From NCBI RefSeq assembly GCF_029433105.1, contig NZ_JARNTW010000004.1, positions 565,253 to 629,252 on the forward strand: a stretch of DNA of 64,000 bases, given 5' to 3'. Below are positions 27,357 through 36,007 of this stretch, one piece after another. The notes under the pieces are model-generated. The model did not search any database and was not told the origin of the DNA. It worked only from the letters and a program-made list of their open reading frames with translations. Made by a program: the position numbers and the translations under genes. Numbering within the stretch: position 1 is the first letter of the stretch; each line of letters starts with the position of its first letter. Source of the DNA: Runella sp. MFBS21. Its GTDB lineage: Bacteria; Bacteroidota; Bacteroidia; Cytophagales; Spirosomataceae.

Positions 27357-27615
27357 ATGACATACACCCGCGATATTACCAGTGCTGCTACAAAGCATCT
27401 ATTAGCATTGGATTTTAGTGGGTATTCGGTGGTATTTGTAGGTGACTATACCATGAATGAAGCTACGGCTTGAGTGAGGCTATAAGCCATTCCACGATGT
27501 GGAGATTTCGGCTACGGCTGCTAAAGGGGGAATGTTAGCTTCAGGCCTACCAGAGATCCTATTTTTTGAAGAGTATAAAAAAGAGTACAAGCGGGGCAAC
27601 TATTTGTTTGATTAA
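27357..27615 (+). pseudogene. Decayed gene fragments in two frames, family not recognised
   Basis: After the terminator, two fragments with ordinary protein character sit in different frames. The first (27357-27473) reads MTYTRDITSAATKHLLALDF and continues to a stop after GDYTMNEATA. The second (27478-27615) reads GYKPFHDVEISATAAKGGML and ends KRGNYLFD before a TAA. A +1 frame change near 27473 would partly join them, but residues appear missing too. I do not recognise the parent family. This interval separates the ATP-grasp gene from the GH16 promoter and contains nothing else visible. Confidence 0.35.
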
Positions 27616-27632
27616 AGAAATGTCTATTTTTG
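27603..27632 (+). promoter_or_regulatory. Promoter of the GH16 gene
   Basis: TTTG at 27603-27606 and TATTTTTG at 27625-27632, 18 bp apart, fit the Bacteroidota -33/-7 consensus; the start codon follows about 40 bp after. Confidence 0.5.
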
Positions 27633-27671
27633 CTTTAATCATATCATGTATATTACAACCCGTTTATTCTG

Positions 27672-28508
27672 ATGCCTCTTAAAACCTACCTTATCTTCGC
27701 GTGTTTGTTGTTTACTTTTTCGCTTCATGCTCAGCGCAAACGCGAATATTTAGGATGGTCATTGGTATGGTCAGACGAATTTAATGTGGAAGGAAAACCC
27801 AATCCCGACAATTGGAAATTTGAAAAGGGATTTGTACGTAATCACGAACTTCAGTGGTATCAGCCTGACAATGCTTACTGCAAAAAAGGAAAACTCATCA
27901 TAGAAGGCCGCCGCGAGACTCGGTCTAATCCTAATTACGATCCCAATAGCCAAGACTGGAAAAAAAATCGGAAAGACATCGAATACACTGCTTCAAGTCT
28001 CAAAACCCAAGGTTTGCATAGTTGGAAATATGGGCGTTTTGAAATGCGCGCACGCATTGATACAAGAGCAGGTCTTTGGCCTGCTTTTTGGACTTTAGGG
28101 GTAGAGGGGGAGTGGCCACGCAATGGCGAAATCGACATCATGGAGTTTTATCGAGGAATGCTCCTTGCCAACATCGCTTGGGGTAGCGAGACCCGTTTCA
28201 AAGGAGTGTGGCAAGACCTCAAAAAGCCAATCGAAACTTTTGAAGACCGTCGATGGGGTAAAAAATTTCATGTATGGCGCATGGATTGGGACGAAAAAGC
28301 GATTCGATTGTATGTAGACGATGAATTACTCAATTTTGTAGAACTTGCTCAGACCGTCAATCGTGATGGTACCAATATCAATCCTTTTATGCAGCCTCAT
28401 TATATACTGCTCAACCTTGCTATTGGAGGTGACAATGGAGGCGATCCCTCAGCTACTAAGTTTCCCGCTAAGTACGAGATTGATTATGTAAGGGTTTATC
28501 AGCGTTAG
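27672..28508 (+). CDS. Glycoside hydrolase family 16 protein
   Basis: A secreted 278-residue beta-glucanase-fold enzyme. The signal peptide MPLKTYLIFACLLFTFSLHAQ is followed by the single GH16 jelly-roll. The catalytic motif GEIDIMEFY gives nucleophile E153, D155 and acid/base E158, and WSDEFN, SSLKTQG, KYGRFEMRARI, GLWPAFWTLG, FHVWRMDWDEKAIRLYVDD and NLAIGGDNGGDP are family landmarks. The extra residue in ExDxxE puts it among the laminarinase/carrageenase-type members. It probably cuts beta-1,3-glucans or galactans in the periplasm or outside; the sulfatase downstream favours a sulfated algal glycan, but that is inference. Confidence 0.93.
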   Translation: MPLKTYLIFACLLFTFSLHAQRKREYLGWSLVWSDEFNVEGKPNPDNWKFEKGFVRNHELQWYQPDNAYCKKGKLIIEGRRETRSNPNYDPNSQDWKKNRKDIEYTASSLKTQGLHSWKYGRFEMRARIDTRAGLWPAFWTLGVEGEWPRNGEIDIMEFYRGMLLANIAWGSETRFKGVWQDLKKPIETFEDRRWGKKFHVWRMDWDEKAIRLYVDDELLNFVELAQTVNRDGTNINPFMQPHYILLNLAIGGDNGGDPSATKFPAKYEIDYVRVYQR

Positions 28509-28618
28509 GATGCCATTTTGAAGTTTGATTGAAAGCCAATCTCTTTTGAATTGGGCAACATCGTTTTTATTAGTAAATTGAGGCGAGTCTGTTCTTATAT
28601 GCCCAAAAAACACCGGCT

Positions 28619-29518
28619 ATGCGCTATTCAATCAAAACTTCAATTTTTTTGTATTTTACTTTACTATCTTCTCACGTTATGTTTTCGCAAACAAGCAAAC
28701 TGATTGCAGAAGGAGCCACCTTGAAGCAGGTTTCTAAGCAATTTAAGTTTACGGAAGGCCCCGCCGTTGACAAAAAAGGTAACATCTATTTTACTGACCA
28801 ACCCAACGATAAAATCTGGAAGTACGATACAGAGGGTGAATTGTCGCTTTTTATGGATAAAACGGGTCGTTCCAATGGTCTTTATATTGACAAAAAAGGA
28901 AATATTATTTCTTGTGCCGACCAAAACAACGAGCTGTGGTCGATTTCGCCAAAGAAAAAAATCACAGTGTTATTGAGCGATTATCAGGGCAAAAAACACA
29001 ACGGTCCCAATGATTTGTGGATTGATGCCAAAGGGGGGATTTATTTTACCGATCCTTATTATCAGCGCGATTATTGGGAACGTAAAAAGCCTGAAATGGA
29101 CAAACAAAATGTGTATTACTTGCCAAAAGGTAAAAAAGAAGCTATCGTAATGGACGACAACCTCAAGCAACCCAACGGTATTGTAGGGACGCCCGATGGT
29201 AAATACTTATATGTAGCGGATATTCGTGACAATAAAACCTATAAGTACGAAATCACGGCGGATGGAAGTCTTGCCAATCGACAACTCTTTGTATCTCAAG
29301 GCTCTGATGGTATGACCCTCGACAATCAGGGGAATCTCTATATCACGGGCAAAGGTGTAACTGTATATGACCCAAGCGGCCAAAAAATTGAACAAATTCC
29401 AGTGCCTTCAGGTTGGGTAGGCAATGTTTGCTTTGGCGGCAAAGACCGTAAGATGCTTTTTATCACCGCTTCCGAATCAATTTATACCCTCGACATGCAA
29501 GTAAAAGGGGTTGAATAA
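28619..29518 (+). CDS. SMP-30/gluconolactonase family protein
   Basis: A 299-residue six-bladed propeller with a signal peptide (MRYSIKTSIFLYFTLLSSHVMFSQ). Blade motifs include FTEGPAVDKKGNIYFTDQPN, the metal-ligand region FTEGPA (Glu), NGPNDLWIDAKGGIYFTDPYY (Asn, Asp) and LKQPNGIVGTPDGKYLYVAD, which is the family's calcium-site pattern. Members hydrolyse sugar lactones. It lies 110 bp after the GH16 gene and 16 bp before the sulfatase, so it probably works in the same pathway on a sugar lactone or as a processing enzyme. Confidence 0.88.
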   Translation: MRYSIKTSIFLYFTLLSSHVMFSQTSKLIAEGATLKQVSKQFKFTEGPAVDKKGNIYFTDQPNDKIWKYDTEGELSLFMDKTGRSNGLYIDKKGNIISCADQNNELWSISPKKKITVLLSDYQGKKHNGPNDLWIDAKGGIYFTDPYYQRDYWERKKPEMDKQNVYYLPKGKKEAIVMDDNLKQPNGIVGTPDGKYLYVADIRDNKTYKYEITADGSLANRQLFVSQGSDGMTLDNQGNLYITGKGVTVYDPSGQKIEQIPVPSGWVGNVCFGGKDRKMLFITASESIYTLDMQVKGVE

Positions 29519-29534
29519 CCTCAAACCTTACGCT

Positions 29535-31109
29535 ATGAAAAAAACAATAGCAGGGCTATGGTGTGGGCTAATGATAACAATCTTAGCGCAAGCGCAAAAA
29601 AAAGAAAGTCGTCCCAATTTTGTTATTATCATGGTAGACGACATGGGTTTTAGCGATATAGGATGCTATGGCTCCGAAATCCAAACGCCTAACCTCGACC
29701 GTTTGGCAGCGAATGGAGTCAAGTTTACGCAGTTTTACAATGCTGCTCGCTGCTGCCCAAGTCGAGCTTCTTTGCTTACGGGAGTATATCCGCACCAGGC
29801 GGGTATGGGACGTATGGTGGTCAATACCGTCAAAGACCGCAGTCATGAAGAGGCCAATCAAGGCTGGCTGAGTAGACAAACGGTCACTATCGCTGAGGTT
29901 TTGAAAACGGCAGGTTATCAGACTTTTATGTCAGGTAAATGGCATGTAGGAGAAGAACGCCCCGATTGGCCATTACAACGCGGTTTTGACCACTATTTTG
30001 GTCTCATTAGCGGAGCCAATAGCTATTATAAATTATTGCCTAATCGCCTTATTTTAGAAAATAATGAGCCTTATTCTATTCCCAAAAACTTTTATTTGAC
30101 AGATGCGATTACGGATAAAGCCGTAGGATATATCGAACAGGCGCAGCGGGGCCAACAGCCTTTCTTGTTGTATGTAGCCTATACCGCCCCGCATTGGCCC
30201 TTGCATGCACCCACCGAAGAAATCTCAAAATACCGTGGTAAATATTTAAAAGGGTGGGATAAATTAAGAGAAGAGCGCCACGCTAAGCAACGTGCTTTGG
30301 GACTTTTTCCCCAAGATTTTGGATTGTCGCCCAAAGAGCCTCAAATTCCTGATTGGGATAAAGCTCCCAATCAGGCCGAATGGGATTTGAAAATGGCTAC
30401 TTATGCTGCTATGGTAAGCAAAATGGATGCAGGAGTGGGCAAAATCGTAGAGAAATTGAAAGCAAATGGTCAGTTTGATAATACCATGATTGTATTTCTG
30501 TCAGACAATGGCGCTTGCGCAGAAGTGCTAGATGGGAGAGCCAAAAAAGACTTGGGAGAAACAGCCTATGAAGTCTCCCTTCATACTCCAACCGGCGATA
30601 AAGGCTCTTACACTGCATACGGAAAAGAATGGGCCGCTTTGGGCAATACTCCCTTTCGGCTTTATAAGCAATTTACGCATGAGGGAGGTATTGCTACGCC
30701 GATGATTGTACATTTTCCTAAGCTCATACCTAAATCTCTACAGACCAATCAAGTGGGGCATATTATGGATATTATGCCTACATGTTTGGAGTTGGCAAAA
30801 GCCCAATATCCGACCATGTATCAACAAAATATCATCAAACCATTAGAAGGGAAAAGTTTGGTTCCTATTTTGCAAGGTAAAAAGCGAACGCCTCATGAGT
30901 TTGTGGCGTGGGAGCATTTTGATTGTAGAGCAATCAGACAAGATAAATGGAAATTGGTTTGGTCGAAAGATGTCAAAAAATGGGAACTTTATGACATGGA
31001 AAAAGACCGCTCAGAGCTGCATGATTTGGCCTCTGCAATGCCGCAAAAAGTGCAAGAGTTGGAACAATTGTACGAAAATTGGAGCCAAAAGATAGGCGTG
31101 CGTCCCTAA
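29535..31109 (+). CDS. Arylsulfatase (S1 sulfatase family)
   Basis: A secreted 524-residue sulfatase. The signal peptide ends near AQAQ (residue 21). The formylglycine motif is CCPSRASLLTG, with Cys73 as the residue converted to formylglycine (CxPSR with x = Cys), and metal ligands are in VDDMGFSDIG and FLSDNGACAEVL. KWHVGEERPDWPLQRGFDHYFG and the HWPLHAP segment complete the core. It would remove sulfate esters from a polysaccharide and needs a formylglycine-generating enzyme, which is not in this window. Start is the ATG at 29535, close behind the gluconolactonase gene. Confidence 0.93.
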   Translation: MKKTIAGLWCGLMITILAQAQKKESRPNFVIIMVDDMGFSDIGCYGSEIQTPNLDRLAANGVKFTQFYNAARCCPSRASLLTGVYPHQAGMGRMVVNTVKDRSHEEANQGWLSRQTVTIAEVLKTAGYQTFMSGKWHVGEERPDWPLQRGFDHYFGLISGANSYYKLLPNRLILENNEPYSIPKNFYLTDAITDKAVGYIEQAQRGQQPFLLYVAYTAPHWPLHAPTEEISKYRGKYLKGWDKLREERHAKQRALGLFPQDFGLSPKEPQIPDWDKAPNQAEWDLKMATYAAMVSKMDAGVGKIVEKLKANGQFDNTMIVFLSDNGACAEVLDGRAKKDLGETAYEVSLHTPTGDKGSYTAYGKEWAALGNTPFRLYKQFTHEGGIATPMIVHFPKLIPKSLQTNQVGHIMDIMPTCLELAKAQYPTMYQQNIIKPLEGKSLVPILQGKKRTPHEFVAWEHFDCRAIRQDKWKLVWSKDVKKWELYDMEKDRSELHDLASAMPQKVQELEQLYENWSQKIGVRP

Positions 31110-31157
31110 AATAGGGAGAAAGTAAAGAATAGATTCTCAGGCAAATACAATATTAGG

Positions 31158-31982
31158 ATGCAAGAATTAGAAAATACATTTAGAGAAATAGGCCCCGTAT
31201 ATTCGGCTCTTATTGCTACTACGTTTACGTGGCTTGTGACCGCACTTGGGGCGTCTTTGGTTTTTTTCTTTAAAAATATGCCTAGGAGCATATTAGATGC
31301 CATGTTAGGGTTTACGGGCGGTGTAATGGTCGCCGCTAGTTTTTGGTCTCTTTTAGCACCCAGCATAGAGCAAGCCGAAAAACTATTTCCGACCATGCCT
31401 TGGATGCCAGCTGCGGTGGGTTTTTTGTTGGGTTCGTTGTTCATTTATTTCCTCGACAAATTTACCCCGCACTTACACATCAACTTCGGAGATAATGAGA
31501 GAGAAGGCATGAAGACTCAATGGCATCGAACTACATTGTTGCTTTTGGCGATTACATTGCACAACATCCCCGAAGGTCTTGCAGTAGGAGTATTGTTTGG
31601 AGCGGCAGCTATTGGAGCAGGTGACGAAATGATGCCAGCAGCTATTACTCTAGCGATTGGTATTGGTATTCAAAATTTTCCTGAAGGTTTTGCAGTGGCT
31701 ATGCCACTTAGACGTAATGGCGTAAGCCGCTGGAAGAGTTTTTGGTATGGCCAGTTGTCGGCGATTGTAGAGCCGATAGCCGGTGTATTGGGAGCCATAG
31801 CAGTGATTTATATGCAGCCTGTGCTGCCGTTTGCGTTGGCATTTGCGGCAGGCGCAATGATATACGTAGTAGTAGAAGAAGTAATCCCCGAAACCCAACG
31901 AGACAAATACACCGATGTAGCAGTGCTTGGATTTATTGGCGGGTTTGTAGTCATGATGATTTTAGATGTAGCTTTGGGTTAG
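31158..31982 (+). CDS. ZIP family divalent metal transporter
   Basis: A 274-residue inner-membrane protein with about eight hydrophobic segments. The ZIP metal-site helices are LLAITLHNIPEGLAVGVLFG (HNxPEG) and GIGIQNFPEGFAVAMPLRR (QNxPEG), followed by EPIAGVLGAIAV. Members move zinc, iron or manganese into the cytoplasm. A histidine-bearing loop (HLHINFGDNEREG) lies between helices. It is close to the sulfatase stop (48 bp), but the connection is probably only positional. Confidence 0.92.
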   Translation: MQELENTFREIGPVYSALIATTFTWLVTALGASLVFFFKNMPRSILDAMLGFTGGVMVAASFWSLLAPSIEQAEKLFPTMPWMPAAVGFLLGSLFIYFLDKFTPHLHINFGDNEREGMKTQWHRTTLLLLAITLHNIPEGLAVGVLFGAAAIGAGDEMMPAAITLAIGIGIQNFPEGFAVAMPLRRNGVSRWKSFWYGQLSAIVEPIAGVLGAIAVIYMQPVLPFALAFAAGAMIYVVVEEVIPETQRDKYTDVAVLGFIGGFVVMMILDVALG

Positions 31983-32035
31983 GGAAGAAAGAATACGGGT
32001 ATGATACTCTAAAACTTAACATTTACATAATACGA

Positions 32036-32043
32036 TATTTTTG
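32036..32043 (+). promoter_or_regulatory. Bacteroidota -7 box for the lysine-rich protein gene
   Basis: TATTTTTG, a full match to TAnnTTTG, about 70 bp before the ATG at 32113. No clear TTG at the -33 spacing. Confidence 0.4.
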
Positions 32044-32112
32044 TTTTTTCATTTTTTTAGTTATGTATTTGTAGATTTTTTTATTCTAACAATTACCAAG
32101 TACATAATCACA

Positions 32113-32433
32113 ATGAAATCAGAGAAAAACAAAAACCTAGAGGAAGTAGCTCAGAAAATTGTAGCTGCGGTAGCGAGTGAAAATACCTCTAAGAAAACCG
32201 CTAAAGCTATCCATAAAGCATCCTTAAAATTGGCAAAGAAGATTGCTAAAATCAAAAAGAAAGAGACCAAAGCCCAAGAGGAAGAAGCAAAAGCTGCGGC
32301 TAAAAAAGCGCTGAAAGAAGCTGAGAAAGCAAAAAAAGCAACCTCCAAGGTAAAAAAAGACAAAGAGGATTCAAAACCTAAAAAAGAGAAAAAAGACAAT
32401 GAGACTAAAGTCCAAGCTTTAGTGACTGAGTAA
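32113..32433 (+). CDS. Lysine/alanine-rich histone H1-like protein
   Basis: A 106-residue, highly basic, low-complexity protein. The first 45 residues (MKSEKNKNLEEVAQKIVAAV onward) form amphipathic helices, and the remainder is a run of Lys, Ala and Glu repeats (for example AAAKKALKEAEKAKKATSK) with no globular motif. Such composition matches bacterial histone-H1-like nucleoid proteins and also some ribosome-associated coiled coils. I infer nucleic-acid binding only from charge. The ATG at 32113 is preferred over upstream starts because the preceding residues are hydrophobic translated leader. Confidence 0.65.
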   Translation: MKSEKNKNLEEVAQKIVAAVASENTSKKTAKAIHKASLKLAKKIAKIKKKETKAQEEEAKAAAKKALKEAEKAKKATSKVKKDKEDSKPKKEKKDNETKVQALVTE

Positions 32434-32487
32434 CTCTTAATGGATGATAGAGCACTTCTAGGTAGTTAATAAATACTAAACATTTTT

Positions 32488-32520
32488 ATCAAAGCCGCTT
32501 TTAAGCGGCTTTGATGTTTT
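32488..32520 (+). terminator. Terminator of the lysine-rich protein gene
   Basis: ATCAAAGCCGC pairs with GCGGCTTTGAT (32488-32515), followed by GTTTT. Confidence 0.7.
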
Positions 32521-32557
32521 GCTCAAGGCGTTTTGCGACATCTAATAGGCTTCAAAA

Positions 32558-32595
32558 GCAAAGAGTCATTTCCAACATTGGAAATGACTCTTTGC
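32558..32595 (-). terminator. Terminator of the cold-shock gene
   Basis: A 17-bp perfect stem (32558-32574 with 32579-32595) with a four-base loop; on the minus strand TTTTGAAG follows. Confidence 0.8.
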
Positions 32596-32619
32596 ACAAA
32601 ATGACTTTTATGGGTAAAA

Positions 32620-32811
32620 TTAGATAACTTTCACGTTAACAGCATTTAAACCTTTTTTTCCATTTTCAACGTCAAAAGACACATTGTCGTTTTCACGAAT
32701 ATCTTCTGTAAGACCAGTGACGTGAACGAAAATGTCCTGACCACCATTTGATGGTGTAATAAAACCAAATCCTTTGGTGTCATTAAAAAACTTTACTGTA
32801 CCTTCTTGCAT
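32620..32811 (-). CDS. Cold-shock family protein
   Basis: A 63-residue single CSD domain that binds single-stranded RNA or DNA as a chaperone. RNP1 is KGFGFITP and RNP2 is DIFVHVTG, with the usual start MQEGTVKFFNDTKGFGFI. Bacteroidota carry several such genes; nothing here shows which are cold-induced. A near-consensus TACCTTTA box (32838-32845, minus strand) lies 27 bp upstream, so the leader is short, unlike the long leader of E. coli cspA. Confidence 0.95.
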   Translation of the reverse strand: MQEGTVKFFNDTKGFGFITPSNGGQDIFVHVTGLTEDIRENDNVSFDVENGKKGLNAVNVKVI

Positions 32812-32837
32812 TATGCTTTCTTTAAAATATTAGATTC

Positions 32838-32845
32838 TAAAGGTA
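32838..32845 (-). promoter_or_regulatory. Near-consensus -7 box for the cold-shock gene
   Basis: TACCTTTA on the minus strand (seven of eight positions, last base A instead of G). Confidence 0.35.
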
Positions 32846-32986
32846 GGGGTATTTATCGATAATACCTAATTATATTTTAAAGTAATACTTCAAATACGGT
32901 AAATAGTGACAAAAAGGCAGAGGATTTTGAAAAAATGCTCTGCCTTTTTCGACTTAGTCTAAGATAAAAAGTGAGAAATAGGGTTT

Positions 32987-33017
32987 ATATCAACAAAAAT
33001 CTTATATTTGTTGATAT
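32987..33017 (+). promoter_or_regulatory. Promoter -7 box inside a perfect 11-bp inverted repeat (operator-like)
   Basis: ATATCAACAAA (32987-32997) is mirrored by TTTGTTGATAT (33007-33017) around nine bases. The -7 box TATATTTG (33003-33010) is a full TAnnTTTG match and overlaps the right arm. A repressor bound here would block polymerase. The start codon of the hydrolase gene is 30 bp downstream. Confidence 0.55.
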
Positions 33018-33046
33018 TTTAAAAAAAATTAATAATTCCACTCCTT

Positions 33047-35506
33047 ATGAAAAAAAATCTTTATATCTGCTGCTTTCTGTGGCTTGTATTTGTGACAAAT
33101 AGCCTTGCTCAGGACAATTATGCCTTCACTGAGGGGCTAGTAGTGGGGCCATGTCATCAATACGGACGAGAAGCGATATACACTGACCAAATTACGTATC
33201 AAATTATTCAAAAAACTTTTGTAACTCCTGCCGAGGGAAAAACCGCCTTGACTGATGCCAAAGGACAAGAACTCAAATGGCAAAAAGTGGTGGCAGATAC
33301 TTCTAAAAGATTTAGAAGCTCCGCAATGAGCAATGGTTATCTTTATCTGACTTACAACTCCCCCAAAGAAAAAGTAGCATTGCTGCATGTAGCCGGACAA
33401 GCAGGGTTGTATCTCAATGGTGTACCACGCGGAGGCGATGCCAATCGCTATGGATATATGTATAGCCCTGTAAAACTCAAAAAAGGACTCAACGAAATCT
33501 TAGTGCGTGTAGGAATGGGCGGGCGCTTTCAAGGTGTAACGGCAGAATTGATTTTTCCTGAAAAAAATATCCTTTTGAGTACCCCTGATATTACGCTGCC
33601 TTATATAGTATTGCAAGAAAAGACTCAGCCGCTTTTGGGGGGCATTGTGCTATTTAATTTTACCGACAAGCCCCTTACCAATCTCCAAATCAAGGCTACG
33701 ATTCAGGGCAAAGAGGTAATTACTAATGTGCCTTCTATTAGTGCTTTCAATTCCCGCAAAGTAGGGTTTCAGATGGATGCCAGTGCCGTTTCTCAAAAAG
33801 GAGAAATTGCCTGTGAGCTTACATTGCTACAAAATGGTAAAAACGTAGATCAAAAAATAATCACGCTGCAAGCCGTAAACAACAGCGATCATTATAGTGG
33901 GACTTTTGTGAGTGCTATCGATGGAAGTGTACAGTACTATGGGGTAGCTCCACAAAAAGGCGGTCATACCGATACTGCGTCTTTATTTTTGTCGGTGCAT
34001 GGGGCGGGTGTAGAGGCGATTGGCCAAGCTAGAGCATACAAGCCCAAAGATTGGGGGACTCTGATTGCGCCTACCAACCGCCGCCCACGGGGATTCAATT
34101 GGGAAGATTGGGGACGTTTGGATGCGTTGGAAGTGCTCGAAATTGGTAAAAATAAATTCAAACCTCATCCCCAGAAGATATATCTTACAGGACACTCAAT
34201 GGGGGGGCATGGAACTTGGTATTTGGGGGCAACTTATCCAGGCAAATGGGCAGGTATTGCTCCTTGTGCGGGTTATCCTACCTTGATGGGCTATGGCTCT
34301 GCCGATGGCAAAATCCCCGAAAATAGTACCAACAAAATAGAACAAATGTTGCTCCGTGCTAGCAATCAAAGCAATGTGATGGAACTAGCCCGTAACTATA
34401 AAGCCAGTGGAGTGTACATTTTACACGGAGATGCTGACCGCACAGTATCGGTCGAATATGCCCGCACGATGAGAAATACGCTCGGTGCTTTTCACAATGA
34501 TTTCTCTTATTATGAATACCCCAACGGGTCGCATTGGTACGGAGACCATAGCGTAGACTGGGATCCTTTGTTTGATTTCTTTAAGTGGCATCGCAGCCCT
34601 AAAGTGGAGGATTTGGATGTGATAGATTTTACTACTGCCAATCCCGCTATTTCGTCGAATTATCATTGGGCAGGGATTGAGCAACAACAAAAACCGCTCA
34701 ATTATAGTCGTATCCAAGCTAAGCGAAATGTCGCCACTAAAAGTATTGTAGTCACTACCGAAAACGTCCAGACTTTTATGGTACTTCCCGGTGCGTTTCC
34801 CAAAGGAACGGCATTTAGACTAAGTTTGGATGGTACCGAAGTATGCAGCGGTTGTGTGTTAGGAGATACTCCTTTGTATTTTACCAAAACAGAAAAATGG
34901 ACTTCTTCTGAAAAACCGTCAGTTGCGCATAAAGGCTCACATCGTAATGGTACATTCAAAGCGGCTTTCAACCACCGAATGGTATTTGTGTACGGAACTA
35001 CGGGTACCAAAGAAGAAAACGAATGGGCCTACAACAAGGCGCGTTATGATGCCGAGACGTGGTATTATCGCGGCAACGGCGCGGTAGATGTTGTTTCCGA
35101 TAAAGAATTTTCGGCTGCGGCCTATGCCGACCGTGGGGTAGTAATCTTTGGGAATGCGACTACCAACAGCGCTTGGGCGTCTTTGTTAAGCCAAAGCCCT
35201 ATTCAAGTACAAAGAGGTAGTCTCAAAGTAGGAACCGAAACACTTACAGGAGATAACATAGGAGCGTATTTTACCTATCCTCGTCCCGATAGCCCTGTGG
35301 CTTCAGTGGCCGTAATTACAGGCTCTGGATTGGCGGGTATGTTGGCCACCGAATCAAATCAATACTTTACGGGTGGAAGTGGGTTCCCTGACTATTTTAT
35401 ATTTGGAACAAGTATGTTAAAAGAAGGAACAGCGGGTGTAAAGATGGCTGGCTTTTTTAATAACAACTGGCAATTAGACCAAGCCGATATTGTGAAAGCA
35501 CAGTAA
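33047..35506 (+). CDS. Large secreted alpha/beta hydrolase (prolyl-oligopeptidase-like)
   Basis: An 819-residue protein. A signal peptide (MKKNLYICCFLWLVFVTNSLAQ) is followed by beta-sandwich-like sequence (for example VAGQAGLYLNGVPRGGDANRYGYMYSPV) to about residue 270. The hydrolase domain holds the nucleophile elbow YLTGHSMGGHGTWYL (Ser384), the acid in ILHGDADRTVSVEYA and the histidine in YPNGSHWYGDHS. About 290 more residues follow without a recognised domain. The substrate is unknown; esterase or peptidase activity on glycans or peptides is likely. It is controlled by its own promoter with an overlapping palindrome and is followed by a terminator. Confidence 0.8.
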   Translation: MKKNLYICCFLWLVFVTNSLAQDNYAFTEGLVVGPCHQYGREAIYTDQITYQIIQKTFVTPAEGKTALTDAKGQELKWQKVVADTSKRFRSSAMSNGYLYLTYNSPKEKVALLHVAGQAGLYLNGVPRGGDANRYGYMYSPVKLKKGLNEILVRVGMGGRFQGVTAELIFPEKNILLSTPDITLPYIVLQEKTQPLLGGIVLFNFTDKPLTNLQIKATIQGKEVITNVPSISAFNSRKVGFQMDASAVSQKGEIACELTLLQNGKNVDQKIITLQAVNNSDHYSGTFVSAIDGSVQYYGVAPQKGGHTDTASLFLSVHGAGVEAIGQARAYKPKDWGTLIAPTNRRPRGFNWEDWGRLDALEVLEIGKNKFKPHPQKIYLTGHSMGGHGTWYLGATYPGKWAGIAPCAGYPTLMGYGSADGKIPENSTNKIEQMLLRASNQSNVMELARNYKASGVYILHGDADRTVSVEYARTMRNTLGAFHNDFSYYEYPNGSHWYGDHSVDWDPLFDFFKWHRSPKVEDLDVIDFTTANPAISSNYHWAGIEQQQKPLNYSRIQAKRNVATKSIVVTTENVQTFMVLPGAFPKGTAFRLSLDGTEVCSGCVLGDTPLYFTKTEKWTSSEKPSVAHKGSHRNGTFKAAFNHRMVFVYGTTGTKEENEWAYNKARYDAETWYYRGNGAVDVVSDKEFSAAAYADRGVVIFGNATTNSAWASLLSQSPIQVQRGSLKVGTETLTGDNIGAYFTYPRPDSPVASVAVITGSGLAGMLATESNQYFTGGSGFPDYFIFGTSMLKEGTAGVKMAGFFNNNWQLDQADIVKAQ

Positions 35507-35523
35507 AAATGCCTTTTTGAAAT

Positions 35524-35562
35524 AAAAATTCCTCCAAGTTGTAAAATCTTGGAGGAATTTTT
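35524..35562. terminator. Bidirectional terminator between convergent genes
   Basis: AAAAATTCCTCCAAG (35524-35538) pairs perfectly with CTTGGAGGAATTTTT (35548-35562), serving both the hydrolase gene and the HMA gene. Confidence 0.85.
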
Positions 35563-35592
35563 ATTTATATCTAAGTGCTTCTATTTCAAGCC

Positions 35593-35946
35593 TTAGTGAG
35601 CATGAGACTCATTGCCTTTTTGGCAACATTCAGGTAATTTGTCGTGAGCAGTTTGATTGCATTGGAGATTATCAGCATCATAGCCTGTATCCGTAATCAC
35701 CTTACGGATTGCAGCTTCGTTTGTTTTGCTTGGGTTATATTTAACTGTCACGATTTTATCGTCCAAATTCAAGATAGCTTCGTTGATACCTTTGCTCAAA
35801 GTTAGGTTCTTCTCAATGCGTTCTTTACACATCTCACATACCGCCGATGTTTTGATTTTTACCTCCTTTTCTTTACCAGGTTTATTGGCAACAGTGCTAA
35901 ATACTACTCCGAGTATTAAGGCAAAAATGAATGTCAATTGTTTCAT
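35593..35946 (-). CDS. Secreted heavy-metal-associated (HMA) domain protein
   Basis: A 117-residue exported protein. MKQLTFIFALILGVVFSTVA is a signal peptide, and an HMA ferredoxin-like domain follows with the metal site AVCEMCKERIEK (Cys37, Cys40), the copper-chaperone pattern CxxC. The C-terminus has CCQKGNESHAH, a second Cys/His-rich metal-binding tail. It is the last gene of the metal cluster on this strand, separated from the TonB receptor by an inverted repeat. I infer periplasmic metal (probably copper) binding or delivery. Confidence 0.85.
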   Translation of the reverse strand: MKQLTFIFALILGVVFSTVANKPGKEKEVKIKTSAVCEMCKERIEKNLTLSKGINEAILNLDDKIVTVKYNPSKTNEAAIRKVITDTGYDADNLQCNQTAHDKLPECCQKGNESHAH

Positions 35947-36007
35947 TGTGTTGAATGGTTTGTTGGTTAATAAATAAAAAGTGTTGATTATTAAAGTTTA
36001 AAATTTT

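Noticed and set aside
27243..27473. A single 76-residue protein from 27243
   Set aside because: Its first part overlaps the ATP-grasp stop codon and the terminator stem, so only the part after 27357 has protein character.
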